Assembly (NCBI RefSeq): GCF_014207185.1
Contig: NZ_JACHCP010000006.1
Location: 124,001-188,000 of the forward strand
Reading direction: 5' to 3'
From: Rhodanobacter sp. A1T4
Lineage (GTDB): Bacteria > Pseudomonadota > Gammaproteobacteria > Xanthomonadales > Rhodanobacteraceae
Length of the DNA: 64,000 nucleotides
Both the position numbers and the translations under genes were made by a program. The notes under the pieces were generated by a model. That model was not told the DNA's origin. It saw only the letters and a list, made by a program, of their open reading frames with translations, and did no database searches. Below, in pieces: positions 52,971-61,968 of the stretch; the stretch's first letter is position 1; each line of letters opens with the position of its first letter.

Positions 52971-53945
52971 TCAGGACACCGCGCTCAAGGATGCTGGGTA
53001 AGACAAGTCGACGCCGGAGACCTCGACGACGGCCTGCCACGCGGCTTCCTGGGTGGCGCGATCGTGAAAGTGTGGGTGGCGCATCGCCTCAATTGGTCCG
53101 GTGAACTTCTTGGGCGCCGAGGCGAAGAATTGCCCCGAGACGTCGGTTCCGAACTCCGATGCCTGGAGGTATCGATGGGCTGCGATCTCAGGAGTGTGAG
53201 ACATGCCGGGGATAAGCTTCATCAGCGGAACCATCAGCCACTTCAAGGCCGGGCCAGCGTTTCGCAGCCCCTTGGTGTCGGGCGTGCTACCAGGCGAGAC
53301 GGCGTATACGGCCATGCCGGGTGGGAGCCGGCGCGATAGCGCCGCCGCCCACCAAGCGACGACGTTCTTCGCGTCGGAGTGCGCCCGGCGGGGCTCGTAC
53401 TTCACGTTTGGCCCGCTGCGCAACAGGGCTTCCACCGCAGCGCTTCGGTCGCCCTGATAGTGCGTGGCCGCAAGGGCCACCACGTCGGTGTAGCCGAACA
53501 AGGGTACGTCCCCTCGGGCAGATTCCGAGCCGGCGATAACAATCCGCGCGTTGTGGCTCAGCAGGTTGGCGTGGAGCAACCCGACAGTCAGTTGATGATG
53601 TCCGATTAGCGGGGCCTGAGTCGCCTCGATGCCCGCCGCAGTGAGCACGCGCTCCTTACCTCCGATCCATCCTGCGTTTAGCAGTAGGAAATCGATCGGC
53701 CGACCTAACCTCACCAGCTCGGCGAGGGCAGATTGAACGCTGGTCGGCGCGTCCAGCTCCAGCTCCAGCGGCGTGAAAACCTGTGTCTTGGTCTCAGCCG
53801 CGAGTTGAGCGGCCGTTTCTTGAACCCGGGCTAGGCTGCGCCCGGTGACGATGACCTGGCGGTAGCCCTCAATGGCGAGCAAGCGGGCTGCCGCATGACC
53901 GAGCCCGGAGGTGGTGCCAGTGACGAGAGCGATCGAATGTCTCAT
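52971..53945 (-). CDS. Short-chain dehydrogenase-like protein
   Basis: 324 residues, longer than classical SDRs and like the retinol/protochlorophyllide-reductase group. Cofactor motif is LVTGTTSGLGHAAARLLA; LLLNAGWIGGKERVL is the NAG strand; IVIAGSESARGD carries the Ser. I could not find a clear Y-x-x-x-K: the region after the Ser reads YTDVVALAATHYQGDRSA. Expressed divergently from the TetR gene 126 bp away, so a likely target of that regulator. Substrate unknown. Confidence 0.85.
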   Translation of the reverse strand: MRHSIALVTGTTSGLGHAAARLLAIEGYRQVIVTGRSLARVQETAAQLAAETKTQVFTPLELELDAPTSVQSALAELVRLGRPIDFLLLNAGWIGGKERVLTAAGIEATQAPLIGHHQLTVGLLHANLLSHNARIVIAGSESARGDVPLFGYTDVVALAATHYQGDRSAAVEALLRSGPNVKYEPRRAHSDAKNVVAWWAAALSRRLPPGMAVYAVSPGSTPDTKGLRNAGPALKWLMVPLMKLIPGMSHTPEIAAHRYLQASEFGTDVSGQFFASAPKKFTGPIEAMRHPHFHDRATQEAAWQAVVEVSGVDLSYPASLSAVS

Positions 53946-54060
53946 GGGTGGTTCCGTGCTGAAGGGGGAGGTCGAGTTGTGACGCCCCGCGAGGCCAGGG
54001 CCACCTTGCTAATTTCGAACTATTCAGTTATATATTGATGGGATGAACATTGTCAATGAG

Positions 54061-54082
54061 TTTTGAACCAAATGATTCAAAA
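54061..54082. promoter_or_regulatory. Predicted TetR operator overlapping the tetR start codon
   Basis: TTTTGAA-N8-TTCAAAA, a perfect 7-bp inverted repeat. The ATG of the TetR gene (54072) lies inside it. The same palindrome precedes an SDR gene at 52.9 kb. Together they suggest autoregulation by the TetR protein, with a related degenerate site (TTTCGAACTATTCAG) at about 54012. Confidence 0.7.
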
Positions 54083-54704
54083 TATCACTAGGCCGCGGGG
54101 TCGGCCGCGCAGCTTCGACGAGACGGGGGCGCTGGAAAGGGCGACTCAGGTGTTCCGGTCGAAAGGCTACGACGGCGTGACGGTCGACGATCTCGTCGCA
54201 GGCATGGGTGTGGGACGGCCAAGCCTGTATTCCGTCTTCGGGGACAAGCGGACGATATTCTTGCGCGTCCTTCGGGCGTACGCAGAGACGAAAGGCGCTC
54301 TCGCTGCGAAGGCGCTCTTCTCGCCGCCGACTCTTCGCGACTCACTCGCCGGCTTCCTGAGGAACGCCGTAGAAACTGCGACCGAGGAAGGATCAGCCCC
54401 GGGGTGTCTTCTCATATGCATCGCGCCGCTCGTGGACGATGCTGAGGTCAGGCAGTTCCTGCAGGACGCCGTGGCTGCCGCCGCGGCGCTCGTGGAACGC
54501 CGTTTCTGCGACGCGATCAGCGCGGGAGAGGTCCCGTCAGACTTTCCCGTAGCCGCGCGCGCGAGCCAGGTCCTAGACCTTGGCCGCGGTATGACGATGC
54601 GTGCACAGATGGGCACGTCGCGTAAGACGCTCCTCAAAGACGCTGAGGAAGCGGCGGACTTAGTCCTGCTGCCGCGGCGTGGAAATGCGACGTCAGAAGG
54701 TTGA
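54072..54704 (+). CDS. TetR-family transcriptional regulator
   Basis: 210 residues from the ATG at 54072; a TTG at 54063 is the only upstream alternative. N-terminal arm RPRGRPRSFDETGALERA, helix-turn-helix VTVDDLVAGMGVGRPSLYSVFGDKRTIF, and a ligand domain with APGCLLICIAPL, the Cys-containing pattern of the AcrR/ComR-like TetR_C group. No ribosome site precedes the ATG, which lies within the palindrome, so the mRNA may be leaderless. Probably represses itself and the SDR genes and responds to a small reactive molecule. Confidence 0.9.
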   Translation: MIQNITRPRGRPRSFDETGALERATQVFRSKGYDGVTVDDLVAGMGVGRPSLYSVFGDKRTIFLRVLRAYAETKGALAAKALFSPPTLRDSLAGFLRNAVETATEEGSAPGCLLICIAPLVDDAEVRQFLQDAVAAAAALVERRFCDAISAGEVPSDFPVAARASQVLDLGRGMTMRAQMGTSRKTLLKDAEEAADLVLLPRRGNATSEG

Positions 54705-54734
54705 TGCCGGCCGGGGTGGACGTCGAACCGACCG

Positions 54735-54950
54735 CTAGCGGCGTTGGGCGCGCGGTAAGGTGTCGGCGACATAGGCTAGATCGCTCTGCCGAAGGTTTAG
54801 CGACGCGGACGTCGTGAACACGGCATGGACATCCACGGATCCCAGGTCCCATTCGGGCAAGACTTGCATGAGCGCGCCGCTTGCGAACTCGCGCCTGAAG
54901 GCCGACAACGTCGTCAAAACGATCCCCATGCCTTCGACACAAGGCCGCCT
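54735..54950 (-). pseudogene. LysR-type regulator remnant
   Basis: The minus strand reads CVEGMGIVLTTLSAFRREFA then SGALMQVLPEWDLGSVDVHAVF, which is the C-terminal part of a LysR effector domain (G-x-G-I-x-x-L, LxxGxLVxVLP, HAVF). No DNA-binding part exists upstream; bases beyond about 54950 are unrelated. It is a 3' gene fragment left between the TetR gene and the beta-propeller gene. Confidence 0.6.
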
Positions 54951-55019
54951 CGCCTTCCTGTCCGGCCAGATCGTTCGGTGAGCTGAAGAAGCTTGAACCC
55001 TAAAGGTTCGATGAGAGTA

Positions 55020-55041
55020 GGCGCCGCATCGCTGCGGCGCC
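55020..55041 (-). terminator. Hairpin after the beta-propeller gene
   Basis: Perfect 9-bp stem GGCGCCGCA / TGCGGCGCC with a TCGC loop, 13 bp beyond the stop of the minus-strand gene. There is no strong T run, so it may be a weak terminator or an mRNA 3'-end stabiliser. Confidence 0.5.
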
Positions 55042-55054
55042 GGTCAGTTCACGC

Positions 55055-56104
55055 TTAGTAGTTATGCTGATCGTTACGCACGATAGCGACACCGTTTGCC
55101 GCCGGGGTATTGATGGTCGCGAAACCATTCAGAGTGAAATCGCCATCACCATCGACGTTATAGATCGATACATGCGAAGCCGAACCACTCCCATCGATCA
55201 CAGCAGCCACGTCGCTGCGATACGCGATATCGGTCGGAGCGCCAGCAATCGTGGCCACCACGGGTGCATCCTGAATGATTTTCTGGCCATACACGGCGTA
55301 GCGCGAGACGGTCTTGCTTGCTGCGTTGACCGAGAACAGGAAAGGTCCGTCAAGCGTTACCCAGCACGGCGCATTCTGCGTGCCGGAACTGGTCACGGTG
55401 ACCACCGCGTCATTGCGCACCAAGCTAAGCTCGTTAGCATGAGCGATGCTCACGTAAGCGTCGTTAGCCCGCGTGGCGAGTCCGAAGGGCGCGTTGACGT
55501 TTGACGGAATGTTCGCGACCTCTTTGGTGGTGCCGTTGATCGCACCGTCTTCGTTCAAATGGACGGTCTCGATGACATTGCTCTTTTCACTCAGGATCAA
55601 TTGACCTTGCAGCGCCCCGACTTGCGCGGCGGACGCATCACCGACGATGAGCTTCGCTTTGCCATCGGCCACCGATGCCACGCCATTCTGATCGATACGA
55701 TGGGACTCGATGTAGCTCGTCGTCAGAATGTAAAGATGATGGTTCGCGAGCGCGACACTCACCGGATTGGCCAGTGCGGGAACCAGCTTCTCAAAACGTA
55801 GGCCGAGATTCTCGGTGTCTTTGCTAAACACCGTCACGTTGCCTGAGCCAAAATTGATGACCGCTAAGCGATCACGATCCTGCGTGATACCGCCAGCATT
55901 ACCGGTAGCGCCGCCTGAACCGCGAGTGGGGATCGTTGCTTGCAACACACCTTGCGTGTTGTAGATGAGCAAGTCGTTGGTCGATGCATTGGTCGCAGTA
56001 ACGACAACGGCGTGATTGTCACTCCACGTCGCATTCTGTGCCGCAACCGCGGTAGCAATCATCAGCGACAACGCGCCGATGCCGAAAGATAGTGTCTTTT
56101 TCAT
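55055..56104 (-). CDS. Secreted beta-propeller protein
   Basis: 349 residues from the ATG at 56104. Signal peptide MKKTLSFGIGALSLMIATAV with cleavage after VAA. The body is built from about seven repeats with patterns like DRLAVINFGSGNVTVFSKD, NPVSVALANHHLYILTTSY and FGLATRANDAYVSIAHANE, as in YncE/lactonase-type propellers. No catalytic residues of 6-phosphogluconolactonase are evident. Likely periplasmic or extracellular binding protein. Monocistronic with a hairpin downstream. Confidence 0.8.
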   Translation of the reverse strand: MKKTLSFGIGALSLMIATAVAAQNATWSDNHAVVVTATNASTNDLLIYNTQGVLQATIPTRGSGGATGNAGGITQDRDRLAVINFGSGNVTVFSKDTENLGLRFEKLVPALANPVSVALANHHLYILTTSYIESHRIDQNGVASVADGKAKLIVGDASAAQVGALQGQLILSEKSNVIETVHLNEDGAINGTTKEVANIPSNVNAPFGLATRANDAYVSIAHANELSLVRNDAVVTVTSSGTQNAPCWVTLDGPFLFSVNAASKTVSRYAVYGQKIIQDAPVVATIAGAPTDIAYRSDVAAVIDGSGSASHVSIYNVDGDGDFTLNGFATINTPAANGVAIVRNDQHNY

Positions 56105-56720
56105 AAATGCTCTCAAAGGGTAGGGGGAGGTCCCGCACCGCGCACGCGATCGTAGGGCGACAATGCGGCGATCGATCATCTCGATCCCTTATTCATTCGT
56201 TGGTGCGGTGTGATGCGTTACGAACAATCCATAGGTTTATCGGAGCGCGCGATAAACTGAGAACTGGTCGGCGTAATTGATGCCGACGCCGCAGGGCGAA
56301 TGATTTGTGGAAAAAAGGTGTCAGGGATAATTTCCGACACTCTTGCTCACGCCACCGGGACAATCAAAATGTCCCTGAAGACTCCATTCTTCTAGTAGCC
56401 AGCAGTAGCCAGATCCCCCGCATTGACCGGGTGCCCTACCTGTAGATCTTTACAGGTGAGTTTGCTTGGGCTGCGTGGTTGAATGGCCAAGGGGCAAGGC
56501 AGGGGAAAAAATTACGTAATTCGCTCACTTCGCCGGTCGAGTGCCGACAAGGACTCTGATCGGACCCTAGGGGGCACCGCAGGCGGCAATCGGGGACAAA
56601 CAAGTCGGCAGACCGATCGTGACATGCCGGATCGAATTCAACCCGGGCGCCAGAAGAGCACCAGGCATCGACATCCGAGGCAGTTCGCAAACCAATACCT
56701 GATTGGTGTAGGGGAAAGCC
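56105..56720. other. Intergenic region with REP-like dyads
   Basis: A 616-bp gap between the divergent propeller gene and the LodA-type operon. At 56311-56340 AAAAAAGGTGTCAGGGATAA leads into GTGTC-N13-GACAC, and TCAGGGA (56321-56327) is repeated inverted as TCCCTGA (56372-56378). The rest shows no gene; the frames present are short and arginine-rich. The operon promoter must lie in the last 250 bp. Confidence 0.5.
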
Positions 56721-58448
56721 ATGAAAAAAATGCTCGTGAGCTTTACGTTGCCCGTTTGTCTGCTGCTGGCTTGTTGCTCTAGTGGCAAGGCCGAAAAAAA
56801 GCAGGATATCGCGGCGACGGAAAAACAGGCTTCGGCCCGAGATGCGGATCCAGGCGTTGTGGTCATGTCGACCCGGCCTAGCGACATTCCCGTCGGCGCG
56901 GCCAATGCGACCCTGACGCAGGCCGCGCAGTTCGCCTGGAACCAGTTCATCGCGCTGAATTGGCCGGCCGTGCCACAGGACGGCACTAATCGGGAGAAGC
57001 CGTCCGTCTTGCCATTCGGGACGACCGGACAGCCCCTGATCTGGCAAACCTACCGCTCGAGGGTCGAGTTGTTCCCCTGGCAGGATTCCCTTCCGCCCGG
57101 CGCGACGCAGGATCCAGGTACCGGCAAAGTCACCTTCCACTACAACGCAACGCCGCAGTACTACTATAAAAAGAAAATCCAGTCCTGCAATCAGAGCCCG
57201 GACCCCGGCGTCCCGCCCTGGATCAATCTCGACGAGATTTCGCAGATCGGTCTGAACTTCATGTTCGACGGCGATGCCTCCGACGACTACCCGCCGACCG
57301 GCAATTCGGTGCCGAAGCTGATCCGCTTCCTGGCCAAGGGCAACAGCATGTATTCGGAGTACATCAACGAGCACAGCTACTTCAACCACGGCGGCACGTA
57401 TTTCCAGGATGTCACCAATTTCAAGAACGCTGTCGCAAACGACAAACCGCCGGCGGACGGGAGCGGCTTCATCGAGTTCCCGAGCGATACCGTCATGGTG
57501 AAATCCGCCTGGCGGTTGTTGACGAAGGCCGAACTCGCCAGCGGCAGGTTTTACAGTGCGCCGGTGCGCTTTTATGAGAAGAAAGCCGGCAAGATTTGCT
57601 ACAACGACGAAGCCGGCTGGGGGATGGTGGCGCTGCATATCGTGCAGAGGTCGCCGAGCACGCCCCACTACTTCACGTTCGCAACGTTCGAGCAGGCCGA
57701 CAACATCACGAATGTTTTTGGCAATCCGATCGAGAGCACTGTCGGTGGAGCGACGCCGAACGGCAGTCCGACGACGCCGGAAATTTCCCATACGGATTAC
57801 CCGAACCCGGTCACGACTACCGCAAAAGGAGCCTTTTGCAATCCGAGTGGCAACGGCCACCTCTTCTACAAGAACAGTGCGCCCGGCTTGCCGCAAGCAA
57901 CGGACGGTCATGGCGGCATCTGCGTGAACAACCGCAGGTACCCGATCCCCCAGCAGATCGTCGATGTCAACAAGGAGGCTCAGCAGAAGATTCAGGTATA
58001 CGACCAGGCCAACAATGTGACGAACTCACCCTGGCCTTATTACAAGCTCATCAACGTGCAGTTCCAGCCGTTCAGCGCCGCCGATATCAACGACAGCAAC
58101 CCCAATCGGCTGACCTCGACCTATCGGCAGGCCAACATCGTCGTCGAGACCAACTACACCCTCCAGAATTTCTCCGGCCGGCTGACCAATGACGACCTGT
58201 CTTCTGACGGGCAGACGACCGATTTCACCGCCACCGGCACCCCGTTCACGAACGTGTTGATCGCAAACAGCGCCAAGATGCAATTCGCCCACTACAACAT
58301 GGGCGGTTGCATGGGTTGCCACGGCAATGCCCAGGTCGGCGGCACCGACTTCAGCTTCATGTTGTTCGAAGGCCCGGAAATCGAGCCCGAAACGCCGGAC
58401 TTCTCTCAAGCGGCGCTGGCCGCTCGGAGGAAGGAATACAAGTTCTGA
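56721..58448 (+). CDS. Lipoprotein with a c-type haem site, LodA-operon partner
   Basis: 575 residues. Lipoprotein signal with LLLACCSS at residues 14-21, so it should be anchored on the periplasmic side. Near the C-terminus NMGGCMGCHGNAQVGG carries a single CxxCH (Cys530, Cys533, His534) for covalent haem. The long middle region (QFAWNQFIALNWP, INEHSYFNHGG, GWGMVALHIVQRSP) is not a known fold to me. It is 21 bp ahead of the LodA-type gene and on the same strand, so it could accept electrons from that quinoprotein or hold it at the envelope. Confidence 0.8.
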   Translation: MKKMLVSFTLPVCLLLACCSSGKAEKKQDIAATEKQASARDADPGVVVMSTRPSDIPVGAANATLTQAAQFAWNQFIALNWPAVPQDGTNREKPSVLPFGTTGQPLIWQTYRSRVELFPWQDSLPPGATQDPGTGKVTFHYNATPQYYYKKKIQSCNQSPDPGVPPWINLDEISQIGLNFMFDGDASDDYPPTGNSVPKLIRFLAKGNSMYSEYINEHSYFNHGGTYFQDVTNFKNAVANDKPPADGSGFIEFPSDTVMVKSAWRLLTKAELASGRFYSAPVRFYEKKAGKICYNDEAGWGMVALHIVQRSPSTPHYFTFATFEQADNITNVFGNPIESTVGGATPNGSPTTPEISHTDYPNPVTTTAKGAFCNPSGNGHLFYKNSAPGLPQATDGHGGICVNNRRYPIPQQIVDVNKEAQQKIQVYDQANNVTNSPWPYYKLINVQFQPFSAADINDSNPNRLTSTYRQANIVVETNYTLQNFSGRLTNDDLSSDGQTTDFTATGTPFTNVLIANSAKMQFAHYNMGGCMGCHGNAQVGGTDFSFMLFEGPEIEPETPDFSQAALAARRKEYKF

Positions 58449-58469
58449 TGAGAACCAGGGAGAAACATC

Positions 58470-60425
58470 ATGACGGCGTACTACAAGATCCATCCGGCGA
58501 TCGGCATCGCCCGTGTCGGGGACAGCCCGGAATATTATCTTGCGCCGGAAACCGCCGGCGGTCTGCCTACGATCTACTCCAGCGCATCCACCAACATAGA
58601 TGCGTTCCGCGACAAAGATAGCAAGCTGCTGAAGCAAGCCGTCCGCTTCAAGGTATTTCGCTACGACGAGCTGCATCCGCATGGTGTGGAAGTCACCCGA
58701 GGTCAGAATGGCGTCGTTGCGATCAGCTGGACCATTTCTGTGGCGAACAAGAAAGCGAGCTGGTTCCAGTTCGATCAGCAAACGGGGTCCGCGCAAGGCC
58801 CGTACCCTTCGGACTCTACCCCTGTGTCGACGGCGCCCTATGCGTTCGTCAACGACAAGGGCTATGACGCCAACAACAAAGCCAATCCTTACATACCGGG
58901 CAAGCCGACGGGTAAGCCGACAAACCCTGAGGCGCCGTCGAATCCACTGCGCTACAACCTTTCTTTAAACACGAGCGACGATCCTGCAACGATCAACGAC
59001 GCCAATCGTCGCCAGCTAATCCTCGCCGCCTACGGAGAAGTTTCTTCGGTAGAGGAGCGCAGCGATTTGACTCTTTCGCCTTCTGACTACCCCTTTCTAT
59101 CAACCTTGAAGCCGAATCCGATCTCTCATCTGGGCGCTATCGTTTTGGATGACGATCTAGGTCTCATTTTCTTGCCGGGCGACGGCAACTCAGGGACGAC
59201 CTCCGCTGACGGCGTTCGCATCACGCACTACGCCAACAACGAGGGCTGGTTCGACGACACCTGCGATGGCATCGTGTCCGCAGAAGTTCATTTCGCGACC
59301 GGCGGGCAGAGCCCGGCCGGCACTGCCTGGGTCATTGCGGCGCCACCGGCGTACGCGCCACAGGTGCTGAACCAGGTCACGATGTACGACAACATGTACG
59401 ACGTCTTCGTACGCAAGATGTTCGTGAATCCGGCACTACACGCCGGCAACGGGTTCGATCCCACCTACAAGCCCAGTTATCCCGACGAGATTCTGCCCAT
59501 CCTGAGTCGCCCGGACATCTATCAGTACGTCTGCAATATTCCAGGGAGAGGCACGCAGCAGCATCGTGTGACTCAGTCCGCCGATCCGGACACCTTCCAG
59601 GATCAGATCTTCGACTACATCCGCCAGCGCGGTCTCAGTGATCCGGGCGATAAGCCCAGCAACGTCGGCGAGAACCAGTCCGGATTGATGCCGTACCTGG
59701 CCGGCGATAATCCGATCTCCAATATCACCATCTCGAAGTACCTCGGGCTTACCGAAACCCAATACTTCTTTCTATCCCAGTACAGCAACGGCATCTATAC
59801 CAAAGAGCCGTTACCCAAGCTCGGCCCGGGGCCCGCGCTCGACAAGGCGGCTTTGTCCAATTGCGTCGGCGGCGCTTTTTCGCCAGGCATCGAAATCACC
59901 TGGATCACCCGCAGCCCGACGATCTACCAGCCGTTGCCGAGTCCCTTCGGGCCTTCGGACTTCTTCCGAATTAATGGCGAGAGTGCTTTGGTCCCGTCGC
60001 TCACCAAAGGAAGTTCTGGAGATTACAGCAACGAAACGCTCGAGCCGGGCGACCTGACCAAATACATGGCTCAACCCTGGCAGGCGGATTTCAACGAGTG
60101 TTCGCTGCAGGACATCAGTAACGTTGGCGTGAACAAGTATGGCGAACCGCCCAACCAGACGGCCGGCGAAAACGTCGCCAACTATTGGTGGTGGCCCGCG
60201 CAAAGACCTTACGCCGTGTTTCCAAAGGACACACCCACACAGCAGGTGATGTGGACGCGCGACTTCGTCGACGACGGCAACGACGGCATCCTGCGATCGG
60301 ACATCCAGATGGTGACCTGCTGGAAGTACCTGGGCTTCATCGTCGAGAGCAATCAGCCGGCGCCAGCGCCGCGCTACTGGGAAGTCTCGCGCCTGGACAA
60401 ACCGATCAAGGACTACAAGCCCTGA
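58470..60425 (+). CDS. LodA/GoxA-family cysteine-tryptophylquinone enzyme
   Basis: 651 residues. LodA-family signatures: MTAYYKIHPAIGIARVGDSP at the N-terminus, GAIVLDDDLGLIFLPGDG, YANNEGWFDDTCDGIVSAEV and WVIAAPPAYAPQ. The quinone cofactor is made from a Cys in SNCVGGAFSPGIE (Cys465) and a Trp in MAQPWQADFNEC (Trp537), both in place. Known members oxidise amino acids such as lysine or glycine and release hydrogen peroxide, giving antibacterial activity. It has no signal peptide, as in known members. The next gene encodes the flavoprotein needed for cofactor formation. Substrate cannot be read from the sequence. Confidence 0.9.
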   Translation: MTAYYKIHPAIGIARVGDSPEYYLAPETAGGLPTIYSSASTNIDAFRDKDSKLLKQAVRFKVFRYDELHPHGVEVTRGQNGVVAISWTISVANKKASWFQFDQQTGSAQGPYPSDSTPVSTAPYAFVNDKGYDANNKANPYIPGKPTGKPTNPEAPSNPLRYNLSLNTSDDPATINDANRRQLILAAYGEVSSVEERSDLTLSPSDYPFLSTLKPNPISHLGAIVLDDDLGLIFLPGDGNSGTTSADGVRITHYANNEGWFDDTCDGIVSAEVHFATGGQSPAGTAWVIAAPPAYAPQVLNQVTMYDNMYDVFVRKMFVNPALHAGNGFDPTYKPSYPDEILPILSRPDIYQYVCNIPGRGTQQHRVTQSADPDTFQDQIFDYIRQRGLSDPGDKPSNVGENQSGLMPYLAGDNPISNITISKYLGLTETQYFFLSQYSNGIYTKEPLPKLGPGPALDKAALSNCVGGAFSPGIEITWITRSPTIYQPLPSPFGPSDFFRINGESALVPSLTKGSSGDYSNETLEPGDLTKYMAQPWQADFNECSLQDISNVGVNKYGEPPNQTAGENVANYWWWPAQRPYAVFPKDTPTQQVMWTRDFVDDGNDGILRSDIQMVTCWKYLGFIVESNQPAPAPRYWEVSRLDKPIKDYKP

Positions 60426-60438
60426 AGCGCCCGGCGTC

Positions 60439-61785
60439 ATGTTGACCGAGTGCGATGTCGGAATCGTGGGAGGCGGCGTTGCCGGGTGCGGGACAGCCAT
60501 CGCCCTGCGCAATCGCCGCCCTCTGAGCATCGCGCTGATCCACAAGGCCGAAGCCCGGTTGTTTCCAGTCGGCGAAACATTGCAGCCTCAGGCCCGGGAG
60601 CTGGCGGAGAAACTCGGCATCCTGGAGGAGTTGCGGTGCACGCCGCACCTGCCATCCAATGGCGTCTGTTCGGCCTGGGGAGACTCGACGCTCGCCTATA
60701 ACGACTACCTGTTCAAGGCCTCGGGTAAGGGATGGCTGCTGGATCGCGCGGCTTTCGATCTGTCCCTGCTCGACAAGGCCCGCAGGGGCGGTGTCCATAT
60801 CGTCGAATCGTCGTATTCCCGCCTCGACAGCGGCGCCGACGGACGCTGGTTGCTGTCGACGCGGAACGGCGCGGTGATTCGCTGCCGCTTCGTCGTCGAT
60901 GCGACCGGCAGGCGCTCAGCCGTTGCGGACGGCCTCGGCGTGCCGCGTATACGATTCGACGAATTGCATGCCGTCTACGCCCTGTGGGAGGGCCGGCCCG
61001 AGGTCTTCCCCCACCACACGCTGGTGGAGAGCGTGGAGAGTGGCTGGTGCTATGCGGCCGCGCTTCCTGCGGAACGTTTCGTCACGGCGTATTTCACCGA
61101 CAAGGCGCAGATCAAGGCAAACCGGTTGACGCAGCCGGACCGGCTGCTGCCGCTGCTGTCACGCGCGCCCCACATCGGGCGCTTGTTGAGCGCATCTTCG
61201 AAGCTGGTGGGCACCCGGGTCGTCGTCGCCGATTCGAGCATGCTGGACTTCGCCGGCTCCGAAAAGGGATGGCTTGCCGTGGGAGACGCCGCTTCGGCGT
61301 ACGACCCGCTGTCCTCGTTGGGCATCGCGAAGGCGCTTGGCGGCAGCCTGGCCGCGGCGGGGGCGATCGATTCCTGGTTGGGAGGTGAATCGGGCGAAAT
61401 AGACGCTTACTGCCGGAATATCGAGTCGGGCTTCGATCAGTATCTGGCCCAGCGCCATCACTATTACGGGCTCGAATCGCGCTGGAAAAAGGACCCATTC
61501 TGGAAACAGCGCCAGGACTGGATCGGTATCCACCCCGATTGGGTTCTTCAAAGATCGGGGCTTCGAAAAAAAATTCCGAACCGGATCGTCAGCTCCGAAG
61601 TGCTCGAGCAGATTCTCGCAGCCTTCGGCGACGAGGCAAGGCGCGCCCACGAAGCCGTTCGCCTGGTCCGCGGTGCTCTTCAGAGGCGCTTCTCCGATTA
61701 CCGCTTGATCCAGGCCATGCGGTATCTGGTCGAATCGGGACACCTTGCGGTTCAGGCCTCGGACGGCGGCGTCTTCGGTTTGTAG
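60439..61785 (+). CDS. LodB-like flavoprotein for quinone cofactor formation
   Basis: 448 residues, 13 bp after the LodA-type gene. FAD-binding GIVGGGVAGCGTAIALRNR at residues 9-27, VVDATGRRSAVADGLG in the middle and GWLAVGDAASAYDPLSSLGI as the second FAD motif, as in tryptophan-halogenase-like and LodB proteins. SVGETLQPQ-like PVGETLQPQARELAEKLG is the family's substrate loop. LodB-type proteins are required to hydroxylate the Trp that becomes cysteine tryptophylquinone in LodA. Gene order and spacing leave little doubt about this role. Confidence 0.9.
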   Translation: MLTECDVGIVGGGVAGCGTAIALRNRRPLSIALIHKAEARLFPVGETLQPQARELAEKLGILEELRCTPHLPSNGVCSAWGDSTLAYNDYLFKASGKGWLLDRAAFDLSLLDKARRGGVHIVESSYSRLDSGADGRWLLSTRNGAVIRCRFVVDATGRRSAVADGLGVPRIRFDELHAVYALWEGRPEVFPHHTLVESVESGWCYAAALPAERFVTAYFTDKAQIKANRLTQPDRLLPLLSRAPHIGRLLSASSKLVGTRVVVADSSMLDFAGSEKGWLAVGDAASAYDPLSSLGIAKALGGSLAAAGAIDSWLGGESGEIDAYCRNIESGFDQYLAQRHHYYGLESRWKKDPFWKQRQDWIGIHPDWVLQRSGLRKKIPNRIVSSEVLEQILAAFGDEARRAHEAVRLVRGALQRRFSDYRLIQAMRYLVESGHLAVQASDGGVFGL

Positions 61786-61822
61786 CAGTGTGCGCGAAAC
61801 TTCGGCAAGGTTTGAAACACTG

Positions 61823-61968
61823 CCAACTGCAACAGGTTCATCCGGCGTGAGCCACGTTCGACGTCGCTGACATTAGGACTGTGGACTTTATATCTGCTTT
61901 TCAGATATCTGAAATAAAAAGATAAATGCAACAGGCGCGGACGGCCGTGTTCGCGATATCGCCGGAGC
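61823..61968 (-). pseudogene. Decayed copy of the XRE gene and its promoter region
   Basis: Bases 61823-61885 match 44490-44546 of the XRE gene (encoding VSDVERGSRRM), then about 140 bp are missing, and 61890-61968 match 44690-44766 in the promoter (operator, then GTGTTCGCGATATCGCCGGA). The order and orientation are kept. One inserted base and the deletion destroy the frame. Confidence 0.8.
61900..61915. promoter_or_regulatory. Operator palindrome kept in the relic
   Basis: TTTCAGATATCTGAAA, a perfect 16-bp palindrome. It corresponds to the near-palindrome at 44700-44715 in front of the intact XRE gene. The relic may still titrate the XRE protein. Confidence 0.6.

Noticed and set aside
56436..57911. 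Minus-strand open frame of 491 codons
   Set aside because: Arg/Val-rich shadow opposite the haem-lipoprotein gene, which has a signal peptide, CxxCH motif and operon context on the plus strand.
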